From positions 1 to 55,213 of the forward strand of contig JAHEDX010000019.1 in NCBI GenBank assembly GCA_024641005.1: DNA of 55,213 bases, read 5' to 3'. The position numbers were made by a program, and so were the translations under genes. The stretch is from Acidimicrobiaceae bacterium. Its GTDB lineage: Bacteria; Actinomycetota; Acidimicrobiia; Acidimicrobiales; Ilumatobacteraceae. How positions within the stretch are numbered: position 1 is the first letter of the stretch; the number at the start of each line of letters is the position of its first letter. Below are positions 45,264 to 53,509 of the stretch, one piece after another. The notes below the pieces were generated by a model. That model did no database searches, was not told the DNA's origin, and was given only the letters and a program-made list of their open reading frames with translations.

Positions 45264-45295
45264 AACGGCCCGGCCTCGTGCGATGCCGGGCCGTT
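45264..45295 (+). terminator. Strong hairpin terminator after the ferredoxin gene
   Basis: AACGGCCCGGC (45264-45274), a 10-nt loop, then GCCGGGCCGTT (45285-45295). The 11-bp stem is perfect. No U tract follows, as is common in actinobacteria. It separates the ferredoxin from selO. Confidence 0.75.
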
Positions 45296-45351
45296 GCGCG
45301 TCCGGCACACGACACCGCACATCGATCGGTCGTCGGGCCCGGACTCGACCC

Positions 45352-46854
45352 ATGTCGATGAACGAACTCCCGGGCGAGCCGATCGGCATGTTCACCTTCG
45401 ACAACACCTACGCCAGAGATCTCGAAGGATTCTCCGCTCCGTGGCAACCCACCCCGGTAGCGAGCCCTTGCCTGGTTCGGGTCAATGACGCCCTCGCCGA
45501 GTCGCTCGGGCTCGATCCGCAGCTGTTCACCGGTCATGCGGTCGCGTCGGTGTTCGCCGGGGCTTGTGTCCCCAACGGAGCATCACCGGTCGCCCAGGCT
45601 TACGCCGGCCATCAGTTCGGAGGCTTCTCCGCCCAGCTCGGTGACGGCCGTGCCGTTCTGTTGGGCGAGATCGTCGATCCGTCCGGCGCCCGTCACGACA
45701 TCGCCCTGAAGGGCTCGGGGCGCACCGCCTTCTCGCGCGGTGGGGATGGAAAGGCAGCGCTCGGCCCGGTATTGCGTGAATACCTGATGGGTGAGGCCAT
45801 GCATGCACTGGGCGTACCCAGTACACGGGCGCTCGTGGCCGCTACGACCGGTGAACGGGTCATTCGGGATCGGCCTCTTCCGGGAGCCGTGCTGACGCGT
45901 GTCGCGGCGAGCCACCTGAGGGTCGGCACGTTCCAGTTCTTCGCAGCGCGAGGCGACAGCGAGAGGGTCCGTCGGCTGGTCGGGTATGCCGTCGCCCGCC
46001 ACGACCCGGACTCGGTCGACGCACCCAACCCGGCAATGGCATTGCTCGACGCGGTGATCGATCGCCAGGCCGAACTCGTCGCAGCCTGGATGAACATCGG
46101 CTTCATCCACGGCGTCATGAACACCGACAACGTCACCATCTCCGGCGAGACCATCGATTTCGGGCCATGTGCCCTGCTCGAGGCCTTCGACCCGAAGGCA
46201 GTCTTCAGTTCCATCGACGAAGGCGGACGTTACGCCTACGGCAACCAGCCGGCGATGGGCAAATGGAACATGGCGCGCTTTGCCGAGTCGTTGCTCACCG
46301 TCATCCACAGCGACCTCGATCAGGCGGTGCAGATGGCGACCGAAGCGCTCGACCGCTTCGACGACCGGTATCGGGATCACTGGTTGTCCGGCGTGCGGCG
46401 CAAACTCGGCCTGGACACTTCGCGTGAGGGCGATCACGTTCTGGCCGAAGATTGGCTCGACCTGCTCGCACGACATCGCATCGATTTCACCCTCGCCTGG
46501 CGTCGGCTCGCTGATGCGGCCGACGGTGACGATGCGCCGTTACGTGCGATGTTCGATGACCACCGCCAGTTCGACGCCTGGTTGATCGGCTGGCGCGAGC
46601 GGAGTTCCGCCGAATCACGTGAGGCTTCCGTCCAGTCGGCGGCGATGCGAGACGCCAACCCGATCTACGTGCCGCGGAACCACCTCGTCGAAGCAGCGCT
46701 GAACGCGGCCGTCGACGACGACGATCTCGAACCATTCGACCGATTGCTGGAGGCGGTGTCCCGTCCCTATGACGAGCGCGCCGGCGACGAACGGTACGCA
46801 CAACCCGCCCCCGCAGAGTTCACTGCGACCTATCGCACCTTCTGCGGCACCTGA
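45352..46854 (+). CDS. selO: Protein adenylyltransferase SelO (YdiU)
   Basis: A protein of 500 residues, normal for SelO, a pseudokinase-fold enzyme that transfers AMP to Ser, Thr or Tyr of target proteins. Marks: FDNTYARDLEGFSAPWQP at the N-terminus, YAGHQFGGFSAQLGDGRAV, IALKGSGRTAFSRGGDGKA with the ATP-binding Lys, and FIHGVMNTDNVTISGETIDFGP with the catalytic-loop and metal Asp. It ends in FCGT, so Cys occupies the antepenultimate place that holds Sec in eukaryotic SelO. The ATG at 45352 comes after the terminator; no clear SD or -10 was recognised. Confidence 0.95.
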   Translation: MSMNELPGEPIGMFTFDNTYARDLEGFSAPWQPTPVASPCLVRVNDALAESLGLDPQLFTGHAVASVFAGACVPNGASPVAQAYAGHQFGGFSAQLGDGRAVLLGEIVDPSGARHDIALKGSGRTAFSRGGDGKAALGPVLREYLMGEAMHALGVPSTRALVAATTGERVIRDRPLPGAVLTRVAASHLRVGTFQFFAARGDSERVRRLVGYAVARHDPDSVDAPNPAMALLDAVIDRQAELVAAWMNIGFIHGVMNTDNVTISGETIDFGPCALLEAFDPKAVFSSIDEGGRYAYGNQPAMGKWNMARFAESLLTVIHSDLDQAVQMATEALDRFDDRYRDHWLSGVRRKLGLDTSREGDHVLAEDWLDLLARHRIDFTLAWRRLADAADGDDAPLRAMFDDHRQFDAWLIGWRERSSAESREASVQSAAMRDANPIYVPRNHLVEAALNAAVDDDDLEPFDRLLEAVSRPYDERAGDERYAQPAPAEFTATYRTFCGT

Positions 46855-46921
46855 TCCGCGACCTGACATCGCTTCGCGAGGCGTCGACCAACAGGGCGTG
46901 GCGAACGATGGGACGCCCGGA

Positions 46922-47740
46922 TCAGCGGACGCGCTCGACCTTGCGGTCGGTTCGCATCGCGCGGTTGCCCTGGCCGAGAAAGCGCGACACCGTGAGGAAC
47001 GCAGTGTGGGCGACCATCCGGTGATCGGGACGGACCGCCTGGCCGTCGATGTGCCAGCCTCGGTGCAACACCTCGATCGTGCGGGAGTCGATCCACCTGC
47101 CCTTGAACTCCTCGCGCACTTGCATCGCCTGGGTGATCGACGGGGTGTAGGCCACGCACACACCACCGGGCAGCAGGACGGACTCGAGATGAGGAATGAC
47201 CCGCCACGGTTCCGGCAGGTCGAGCACCGCACGATCGAACGGACCGTGCTCTGCTGCAATGCCTTCGTAGCTGTCCGCGATGTGCACGGCGTAGCGATCG
47301 AGCACGCCCTCACCGAGGAACTCGCGGACATTGGCCCGTGCCCGGTTGGCGAAGTCTTCACGGATCTCGTACCCGACGATCTCCGCGCCCCATCGCAACA
47401 TCGTCATCGACAATGCCGCAGAGCCGATCCCGGTTTCGAACACCTTCATGCCAGGCCCGATGTCGGCGAGCATGCAGATCGGAGCGAGGTCCTTCGGATA
47501 GATCACTTGGGCACCGCGCGGCATCTCGAGCACATAGTCCTCGAGGGTGGGCCGCAACACCGTGTACTCGGCGCCCTTCGTGCTGTTGACGATCACACCA
47601 TCGGACTGGCCGATGATCTCGTTGTGGGGCACGAAGCCGGCATGGGTGTGGAACTCGCCGCCCTCCTCGAGAGTGAGCAGGTACCGACGCTTCTTGGCGT
47701 CGAGCAGCATCACCCGGTCACCCGGAGCCAGATGGTTCAC
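46922..47740 (-). CDS. trmI: tRNA (adenine58-N1)-methyltransferase
   Basis: A protein of 272 residues. The N-terminal beta barrel (APGDRVMLLDAKKRRYLLTL) is followed by the SAM domain with motif I VFETGIGSAALS, VGYEIREDFANRARANV and the catalytic-loop FDRAVLDLPEPWRV. It methylates A58 in the T loop of tRNA and matches mycobacterial TrmI. The GTG at 47740 is chosen because AGGAG lies 5 nt before it; a GTG at 47746 overlaps the ttuA stop. It is coupled to the tRNA-thiolation gene upstream; in Thermus m1A58 is needed for efficient s2T54 formation, so the pairing makes sense. Confidence 0.94.
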   Translation of the reverse strand: MNHLAPGDRVMLLDAKKRRYLLTLEEGGEFHTHAGFVPHNEIIGQSDGVIVNSTKGAEYTVLRPTLEDYVLEMPRGAQVIYPKDLAPICMLADIGPGMKVFETGIGSAALSMTMLRWGAEIVGYEIREDFANRARANVREFLGEGVLDRYAVHIADSYEGIAAEHGPFDRAVLDLPEPWRVIPHLESVLLPGGVCVAYTPSITQAMQVREEFKGRWIDSRTIEVLHRGWHIDGQAVRPDHRMVAHTAFLTVSRFLGQGNRAMRTDRKVERVR

Positions 47741-47742
47741 GA

Positions 47743-48735
47743 TCACTCCTCTGCCGCTGACTGAGCGGCCAGATATGCCTTGCGGGCTTTCTTGTTCAAG
47801 ACGAGTTCGACGGGCACCGGCTCGCGTCCCGACACACGATCCTGCAAACGACAGAACGCACACGTTTCACCCGTGGTCGGCGATCCGCACACGGCGCAGT
47901 CGTTCAACTCGCCGCTCGCTGCCTGACTGTGTCCGGCGAGGATCGGCGCCATCTTGTCGACGAAGTTGAGGTAGAAGGCCGATTTCGAACCGGGTGACTC
48001 GCGCTCGATCGCGTTCAACGCCTCCTTGTACGCGAGATGCTTGTTGCCCAGCGCCATCGGGCACTCCTCGACCTGATAGTCGATGCCCCGAACGATGCAC
48101 CACGCCGCCATCTCGCGCTCGGTGAGCCGCACGAGGGGCTTCACCTTCTTCGGGAACCCGGGACGTGCCGGCAACACAGGAAACTGCCGAGCGAGATACT
48201 CGACGTCCCACCGCAATGCGTTGCCGAACAGCACCGCCGCCTCGTCGTCGAGGTTGTGGCCGGTCACCACGACGTCATAGCCCCCGTCGAGAGCGGCCTT
48301 GTCGAAGAGGTGACGCTTCGACAATCCGCACGCCGAACACGGCACTCGTTTGGTCACCTTGGCCGCTGTGGGCACGTCGTATCCGTACTCGCCGCGCAGA
48401 TCTATCGTCTGCAGGTCGAGTCCGCGCTCACCGGCGAACGCCGCGGTGAAGTCGTAGCTGATGTCGCTGTAGTCGCCGATGCCGAGACCGACGTACAGCC
48501 CGTCGGCGCGGTAGCCGAGCTCGGTGAGGATGTCCCACACCGCGAGAGAGTCCTTGCCGCCGCTGACGGCAACGAGGATCTTGTCGTCGAAGGAGAGCAT
48601 GTCGTGATCCGAGATCGCCTTCTGGACCTGCCGTCGGCACAGTTGCAGCAGATGCTCGGCGCAGAAGTTGGCGTTGTGACGCGGCAGATCGATGATCGCC
48701 GGCTCGCGGCAGACACGGCATTTCGAATACGTCAT
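47743..48735 (-). CDS. ttuA: TtuA-like tRNA 2-thiolation enzyme
   Basis: A protein of 330 residues, the TtuA/Ncs6 type of PP-loop thiolase. Two zinc sites frame the protein: Cys6, Cys9, Cys25 and His28 at the N-terminus; Cys280, Cys283, Cys292 and Cys295 at the C-terminus. The PP-loop is VSGGKDSLAVWDIL (58-62 core). Cys133, Cys136 and Cys225 lie exactly where Thermus TtuA binds its 4Fe-4S cluster. These point to 2-thiolation of U54 in the T loop rather than the wobble U34 of TilS or TtcA enzymes. An AGGAGG SD precedes ATG 48735. A sulfur-carrier gene lies 48 nt upstream and trmI follows directly. Confidence 0.88.
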   Translation of the reverse strand: MTYSKCRVCREPAIIDLPRHNANFCAEHLLQLCRRQVQKAISDHDMLSFDDKILVAVSGGKDSLAVWDILTELGYRADGLYVGLGIGDYSDISYDFTAAFAGERGLDLQTIDLRGEYGYDVPTAAKVTKRVPCSACGLSKRHLFDKAALDGGYDVVVTGHNLDDEAAVLFGNALRWDVEYLARQFPVLPARPGFPKKVKPLVRLTEREMAAWCIVRGIDYQVEECPMALGNKHLAYKEALNAIERESPGSKSAFYLNFVDKMAPILAGHSQAASGELNDCAVCGSPTTGETCAFCRLQDRVSGREPVPVELVLNKKARKAYLAAQSAAEE

Positions 48736-48783
48736 CGGTCCTCCTCTCGATCCACTGGCACCGTTCCCGGTAGTGGAGGCTGG

Positions 48784-48978
48784 TCAGCCCCCGGACACGA
48801 CGGGCCGGATCTCGATCGTGTCGTCGTCGTCGAGGCGGCCGTCGCCGGGCACCAGTGTGCCGTTGCGGATGACCAAGAACGACTCACGGTTCATGTCGAG
48901 GCTGTCGAGCAGCTGGTTGACCGTGCGGACGCCTTCGATGCTGATCTGACGTTTGGGTTGCCGCAGCCGGACGATCAC
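48784..48978 (-). CDS. ttuB: TtuB/ThiS-like sulfur carrier protein
   Basis: A protein of 64 residues with the ubiquitin-like MoaD/ThiS fold: MIVRLRQPKRQISIEGVRTV, then NRESFLVIRNGTLVPGDGRL, ending DTIEIRPVVSGG. The C-terminal Gly-Gly is the site of thiocarboxylation. Its position immediately before a TtuA homologue makes it the likely sulfur donor for tRNA thiolation, as TtuB is in Thermus; ThiS or MoaD roles are alternatives, but no thiamine or molybdopterin genes are near. The GTG at 48978 overlaps the stop of the upstream gene. Confidence 0.82.
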   Translation of the reverse strand: MIVRLRQPKRQISIEGVRTVNQLLDSLDMNRESFLVIRNGTLVPGDGRLDDDDTIEIRPVVSGG

Positions 48979-49325
48979 GACGCGGCTCGTCGAAGCCGCC
49001 GCTGTTCACCCTTCGAGACCGGTGTGATCGATGAGATCTGCACCGCCTGCCCCGCGATCAGCCGCTCGGTGCCGAGCTTCTCAGGCTTCTTGATCAGGAC
49101 GTACCGCAGGAGCTGATCACCGAACACCACCACGGCAAACGCCCGCCAGAGGAGGCTCTTGCCGAACACCCCCTCGCGGATCGCGGCGTGGCGGGCGACA
49201 TCGGAGCGGATGTAGACGACGAACGCGACCCACTTCCAGAAGCGACTGTTCCCCCTGAGACCGCGCCGGGTCGCCTGGCGCCGGAGGACCACCAACGGGC
49301 GGAGCGAACGCGGGATCAGCGCCAT
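48975..49325 (-). CDS. Small basic hypothetical protein
   Basis: A protein of 116 residues that I do not recognise. It is strongly basic at both ends (RSLRPLVVLRRQATRRGLRG and KGEQRRLRRAAS) with one weakly hydrophobic stretch (LLWRAFAVVVFGDQLLRYVL) that may associate with the membrane. It overlaps the ttuB start by 4 nt and lies 3 nt after the next small gene, so it belongs to the operon of small membrane-linked proteins. Confidence 0.62.
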   Translation of the reverse strand: MALIPRSLRPLVVLRRQATRRGLRGNSRFWKWVAFVVYIRSDVARHAAIREGVFGKSLLWRAFAVVVFGDQLLRYVLIKKPEKLGTERLIAGQAVQISSITPVSKGEQRRLRRAAS

Positions 49326-49328
49326 CGG

Positions 49329-49547
49329 TCAGACTCGTCGGATTTCGACGAACGTCGTCTTCTTGCGTCCGCTGCGCTTGCCGAGCACGAAGACCAGGAT
49401 CAGCAGGGTCACGCCCAGGACGGTGCCGACCGTGAGCAAGGTACTCTTCTTGTCGTCGACACGACCCTGGATGTCGCCTTGGAACGCCTTCAGCTTGTTC
49501 TCGAGGTCCTCGGCGGAGATCTTGGCAGGGATCACGGTCTTGCTCAT
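49329..49547 (-). CDS. Small single-pass membrane protein
   Basis: A protein of 72 residues. It has a hydrophilic helical N-terminus (ISAEDLENKLKAFQGDIQG), one membrane helix (LLTVGTVLGVTLLILVFVLG) and a short basic tail (KRSGRKKTTFVEIRRV). It starts at ATG 49547, overlapping the stop of the holin-like gene by 4 nt. The topology is tail-in with a cytoplasmic coiled segment. Function unknown. Confidence 0.65.
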   Translation of the reverse strand: MSKTVIPAKISAEDLENKLKAFQGDIQGRVDDKKSTLLTVGTVLGVTLLILVFVLGKRSGRKKTTFVEIRRV

Positions 49548-49888
49548 GGCTTGTCTTCCTTGTTGAGGAACGTCTTGTTGATCTGCAGGACGGCGAGCGC
49601 CAACAACAGGACGCAGACCACCAGCACGATCACATAGGGGATCCACGACAGCCGACCGGTCGCCACCCTGCCCCATTCGGACTGGATCAGCCGCAGCAGA
49701 CCCAGAAGCAGCAGCGACAGACCGATGCCGATCAGGATCGCTCCGGCAGCGCCGGCACCGATCCACCTGCCGGCGCCCTTGAGGGGCCCGACGGTCTCCT
49801 GCTTGGCATAGGCCTTGACGTAGTCGATGACCTCGCCGACCGACGCTTGGTCGCGGCGCGAGGAGGGGTTCGGCGTGTCGTCAACCAT
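49544..49888 (-). CDS. Holin-like superfamily III membrane protein
   Basis: A protein of 114 residues. A helical cytoplasmic segment (SVGEVIDYVKAYAKQETVGPL) is followed by two membrane helices (AGAAGAILIGIGLSLLLLG and WIPYVIVLVVCVLLLALAVL), the layout of the actinobacterial phage_holin_3_6 group. Chromosomal members are not phage genes and often sit beside small membrane proteins like the next one. ATG 49888 follows TAGAAA by 6 nt, a weaker leaderless -10. Confidence 0.72.
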   Translation of the reverse strand: MVDDTPNPSSRRDQASVGEVIDYVKAYAKQETVGPLKGAGRWIGAGAAGAILIGIGLSLLLLGLLRLIQSEWGRVATGRLSWIPYVIVLVVCVLLLALAVLQINKTFLNKEDKP

Positions 49889-49894
49889 GAGTTG

Positions 49895-49900
49895 TTTCTA
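49895..49900 (-). promoter_or_regulatory. Possible leaderless -10 for the holin-like gene
   Basis: TAGAAA on the minus strand, 6 nt before ATG 49888; it departs from TANNNT at the last base. Confidence 0.3.
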
Positions 49901-50524
49901 TCACGTCCGACGGAATTCCAGCACAGCCGCCGCGTCATCCAGCACGGCAATGAGCGTCTCGACACGCTCGGCCAAACCGGGAGCAGCGAGCAGTCGCTGG
50001 CGGTCGGCGACGCCGAGTGGTGACAACGAGCCGAGGTGGTACACGGCAAGTCGCGGATCGGGGCTGATCTCGGAGTCGGGTGGCGGCGCGAGGTCGCCCA
50101 ACGACCGGACGAGTTCGTTCAGTTCCTTGACTCGGTCGTGGAGCTCGACGATCTGCGCTGTTGATACGTCGGAGAGGTCACCCTCGTCGGGCCACAGCTC
50201 GATGTCGGCCAACGGGTACGGATCATCGGGCAACCAGGCGTTGACCCGGAACCGCTCGGTTCCGACCGCGGCCATGGCGTAGCGACCGTCGGGCGTGACC
50301 TGCAGGTCGATGATGCGCGCCACCGTCCCGATCGTGGAACGGGCGTCTCCTCCGCCGACTTCGTGCCCACGTTCGATCATCACGACGCCGAACTCCGGAG
50401 GGTTCACATCATCGCTGAGGATGTCGACCACCATCTGCCGGTACCGCTCCTCGAACACGTGGAGCGGCAGCACGGCACCCGGCAACAGGGTCATCCCCAA
50501 CGGGAACATCGGCATCACCGCCAT
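49901..50524 (-). CDS. LON peptidase substrate-binding domain protein
   Basis: A protein of 207 residues consisting of the LON N-terminal domain alone: MPMFPLGMTLLPGAVLPLHVF, then ERYRQMVVDIL and FGVVMIERGHEVGGGD. There is no ATPase or protease domain, so it is not a protease; such single-domain proteins occur widely in actinobacteria and their role is unsettled. ATG 50524 follows TAGGTT by 7 nt, favouring it over GTG 50551. It lies at the end of the block containing the wall-enzyme genes but is transcribed on its own. Confidence 0.88.
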   Translation of the reverse strand: MAVMPMFPLGMTLLPGAVLPLHVFEERYRQMVVDILSDDVNPPEFGVVMIERGHEVGGGDARSTIGTVARIIDLQVTPDGRYAMAAVGTERFRVNAWLPDDPYPLADIELWPDEGDLSDVSTAQIVELHDRVKELNELVRSLGDLAPPPDSEISPDPRLAVYHLGSLSPLGVADRQRLLAAPGLAERVETLIAVLDDAAAVLEFRRT

Positions 50525-50531
50525 CGGCCCG

Positions 50532-50537
50532 AACCTA
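50532..50537 (-). promoter_or_regulatory. Leaderless -10 for the LON-domain gene
   Basis: TAGGTT on the minus strand, 7 nt before ATG 50524. Confidence 0.45.
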
Positions 50538-50582
50538 CGCCATGCGGACACACCAGGCCGCGCGCGACCGTGATGATCAGGT

Positions 50583-52037
50583 CTAACGGGGACCGAACGC
50601 TTCGACGTCGGGTTCGACGACGATCGGATAGTCGTGGATCAACGCGACCATCCCCTCCCACACCGGCTCGTAGACCGACGGGTCATCGACGCCCTCACCG
50701 TTGAGAATCACGGAGAAGTCGACCCGCACACGGCTCGCGGACATCTGCGACCCGGTCAGCGCCTTCACGCCTGTCAGCGTGCCGGTTTTGGCCTGGAGCC
50801 GACCCTCGGCCTCGGTGCCCAGCAGTTGCTGGGCCATCGTGCCATCACGGCCGGCAACGGGAAGCAGGTTGCGCAGTTCGTCGGCGACGGGCGTCGCCGA
50901 CATGATCACCGTGAGCGCGTCACACGTGACCCGGTTGTTACGGCTGAGACCGGATCCGTCGCGGAGCTCGACGCCGCCGAGCGGCACACCCCAGTCGCCG
51001 AGCGTCGAACGGATCGTGTCGAGACCGGCCTGCCGTGTCCCTGCTCCGGTCGACACATGACCGATCTCCTTCACCAGCATCTCGGCAGTGTTGTTGTCGC
51101 TCGTATGCAACAACTCGACCAGGACATCCGTGAGCGGGCGGGATTCGATCAACGCCAGGGTGGTGAACCCGGCGTCATCAGGTCGCGTCTCGTTGGCGGC
51201 CGATCCCGAGATCTTGATCCCACGAGCGACGAGCAGATCGTAGAAGATGCGGGCGGCAGAGCGACTCGGGTTCAACCCGTAGTTCCCGTTCGAGATCAGG
51301 CCGTCGTTGACCAACAGTGCGTCGTACGGCCCGGCGTCGACGTTGGTCGTGTCGGCACCCCAGTCCGGCACACGGAACTCGTCGTCGTACCGGCTGCCGT
51401 CGCCGACGATGTCGCCGTCGATCGTGGTGACGCCCAAGGTCACCAGCTGATCGGCGAGCGGCTCGAGCGCGGTGGTATTGAACGACGGAAATCGAAGCGG
51501 GTCGGGCACGTCAGCGGTTCTGAGCACGGGGTCGCCGCCACCGATGAGGTACACGTTCCCCGCAATCACGCCGTCAAACGGCGGCACCGATTGCAGCTCG
51601 GTCCGAAACCGATGGTCAGGACCCAGTACCTGCAACGCGACCGCCGCCACGAGCAGCTTCTGATTACTGGCAGGAATCACCGGCAGCTCCCGATTCGATG
51701 CGGCGACGGCGACTGCCCCGTCCATCATGCTCAGGCAGCCCGTGTCCCCGACTTCGTCGGCGAGGCGTTGCACACGATCGTCGAACTCTTGGGCCGACTG
51801 GGCGGCAGCGGCCTGCTCGGCAAGTGGCGTCGGATGCCGCCGGTAGGAAAGCAGCACCGTGGTCAGCTCGGCCGCCGCTGGTGGCGGGATCGTCGTCGTG
51901 GTGGGTGTGATCGTCGGAGGAACTCTCGAATCCGCGTACCGCCACACACCTGCCAGAACGATCGCCGGCACCACAGCGATCGCGGTCAAGGCGACGATCG
52001 GGAACCCCCGCCGAGCCGGTCGGGTTGCGTTGGTCAT
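50583..52037 (-). CDS. dacB: D-alanyl-D-alanine carboxypeptidase/endopeptidase, PBP4 family (copy 1)
   Basis: A protein of 484 residues. A membrane anchor (about 12-31, FPIVALTAIAVVPAIVLAG) places the enzyme outside. The three serine-enzyme motifs are SxxK as SNQK (Ser124 and Lys127), SxN as SDN in HTSDNNTAEM, and KTG as AKTGTL. The long insertion between the first two motifs is typical of S13 PBP4 proteins. It removes the terminal D-Ala or cuts crosslinks in peptidoglycan. ATG 52037 overlaps the stop of its paralogue upstream in an ATGA overlap, giving a tandem duplicate. Confidence 0.92.
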   Translation of the reverse strand: MTNATRPARRGFPIVALTAIAVVPAIVLAGVWRYADSRVPPTITPTTTTIPPPAAAELTTVLLSYRRHPTPLAEQAAAAQSAQEFDDRVQRLADEVGDTGCLSMMDGAVAVAASNRELPVIPASNQKLLVAAVALQVLGPDHRFRTELQSVPPFDGVIAGNVYLIGGGDPVLRTADVPDPLRFPSFNTTALEPLADQLVTLGVTTIDGDIVGDGSRYDDEFRVPDWGADTTNVDAGPYDALLVNDGLISNGNYGLNPSRSAARIFYDLLVARGIKISGSAANETRPDDAGFTTLALIESRPLTDVLVELLHTSDNNTAEMLVKEIGHVSTGAGTRQAGLDTIRSTLGDWGVPLGGVELRDGSGLSRNNRVTCDALTVIMSATPVADELRNLLPVAGRDGTMAQQLLGTEAEGRLQAKTGTLTGVKALTGSQMSASRVRVDFSVILNGEGVDDPSVYEPVWEGMVALIHDYPIVVEPDVEAFGPR

Positions 52038-53509
52038 CGCGGACCGAGAACAGCCGGGCTCGCGACCGCGGGGAACGAGTTCAGACCCGTGACGAGGTCG
52101 GCCCACACGGATCGATATTCACTCTGGTCGGAGATCGTCGGGCCGTTCAGGATCAGCGTGAACTCGATCGCGCCTCCTCCGTCGACGGGGAGATATCCGG
52201 AGAGGGCCTTGACCGCCGGCGGATCCTCGTTGAACGGCGGGTTGTTCAGGGTCCCCGTCTTGCCCCGCAACCGGCCGGCGACCGGCGTATCGACGAACAC
52301 GTCGGAGAGCGTCCCGGTCTCACCGGCGATCGCGAGGCCCTGTCCCACCGGGCTGTCGTAACCGGCATGTTGCAGGACGCTCAGCAGGGTGTCACAGGTG
52401 ATCCGGTTGTCGAGACTGAGACCGCTGCCGTCGCCGAGCTGCATGCCGGTGGTGTCGATGCCCCAGGATGCGATCGTGGAGGCGATCGAATCCAGCCCCG
52501 CCTGACGCGTCCCGAGACCCGCCGCCACGAGACCGATCTCCTTCACCATCAGTTCGGCGGTGTTGTTGTCGCTGTTGGTGAGCATCTCCTCGATCGTCGC
52601 AGGAAGCGGCAACGAGTCGATGGACGCCAGCTCGGGTAGATCCGCCGGCGCCACCCCGGTGCCTGATCCTCCGGTGACGGAGATGCCCTGCTCGGTGAGG
52701 ATCCGCACGAATTCGCGGGCACCAGCCTCGTTCGGATCCGAACCCCGCTGGTCGTCGCCTCGGACCCGGGAATCGTTGACCAACAGGGCGTCGTAGGGTC
52801 CCGCTTCGAGCCCGGCGACCCCACCTCCCCAACCCGGCGCGTAGTACTCGTCGTCGTATCGACTTCCGTCTCCTCGCACGACACCTTGGATCTGTGTCAC
52901 CCCTGCGGTGGCGAGATCACGCGCAATCTGATCGAGCGACGTGATGTTGAATGCCGCGAACCGGTCGAGCCCGGAATCCGGGTACCACTCGCCCGACAGC
53001 AACGGGTCGCCCCCGCCGACCAGATAGACATCGCCGGTGACGACGCCAGCAACCGGGGCCGGGCCGACGACACGGGTCGTGTATCTGAACTCCTCCCCGA
53101 GGGTCTCGAGCGCCGCGGCAGCAACGACGATCTTCAAGTTGCTGGCCGGGATGACCGCGAGATCGGGATTCGTTGCGCCGACGAGACGCCCGTCGAGCGA
53201 CACCGCGGTGCACGACGTGTCGTTGATGCCGGCCAGCAATGGTCGAAGTGACGACTCGAATGCCGTGAGGTTGAGGCGGCGAGATAGTTCACCTGCCGAC
53301 CGACGGAACGACAGCAATCCAGTGCTGAGCGCAGGCTCGGGAGCGACGACGGCAATCGGTGTGTCCGGCTGCGCCGGCACCGCGTCGTCACCGGCCGCGG
53401 CCAGACCGTTCGCCCACCGCGACACCGACCACAGCAACACCGCCGGGATGAGTGCGAGCACGACCAGCACGACCATCGGGCGGACGTCGGAGTCGCGACG
53501 AGATGTCAC
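52034..53509 (-). CDS. D-alanyl-D-alanine carboxypeptidase/endopeptidase, PBP4 family (copy 2)
   Basis: A protein of 491 residues, paralogous to the next gene. The anchor is MVVLVVLALIPAVLLWSVSR. The motifs are SNLK in IPASNLKIVVAAAAL, SDN in TNSDNNTAELM, and KTG in RGKTGTLNN. The two copies align along their length (GDVYLVGGGDPLL, SRYDDEYY, GPYDALLVND), but have diverged in the central domain. GTG 53509 overlaps the synthetase stop by 4 nt; longer upstream frames are shadows of that gene. Confidence 0.91.
   Translation of the reverse strand: MTSRRDSDVRPMVVLVVLALIPAVLLWSVSRWANGLAAAGDDAVPAQPDTPIAVVAPEPALSTGLLSFRRSAGELSRRLNLTAFESSLRPLLAGINDTSCTAVSLDGRLVGATNPDLAVIPASNLKIVVAAAALETLGEEFRYTTRVVGPAPVAGVVTGDVYLVGGGDPLLSGEWYPDSGLDRFAAFNITSLDQIARDLATAGVTQIQGVVRGDGSRYDDEYYAPGWGGGVAGLEAGPYDALLVNDSRVRGDDQRGSDPNEAGAREFVRILTEQGISVTGGSGTGVAPADLPELASIDSLPLPATIEEMLTNSDNNTAELMVKEIGLVAAGLGTRQAGLDSIASTIASWGIDTTGMQLGDGSGLSLDNRITCDTLLSVLQHAGYDSPVGQGLAIAGETGTLSDVFVDTPVAGRLRGKTGTLNNPPFNEDPPAVKALSGYLPVDGGGAIEFTLILNGPTISDQSEYRSVWADLVTGLNSFPAVASPAVLGPR

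Noticed and set aside
46851-46925. 8-bp inverted repeat CTGATCCG/CGGATCAG as a terminator between selO and trmI
   Set aside because: The loop would be about 59 nt with no compact inner stem; it is probably chance.
49544-49888. Prophage remnant suggested by the holin-like protein
   Set aside because: No lysin, capsid, integrase or attachment site is present, and chromosomal holin-like genes of this type are usual in actinobacteria.
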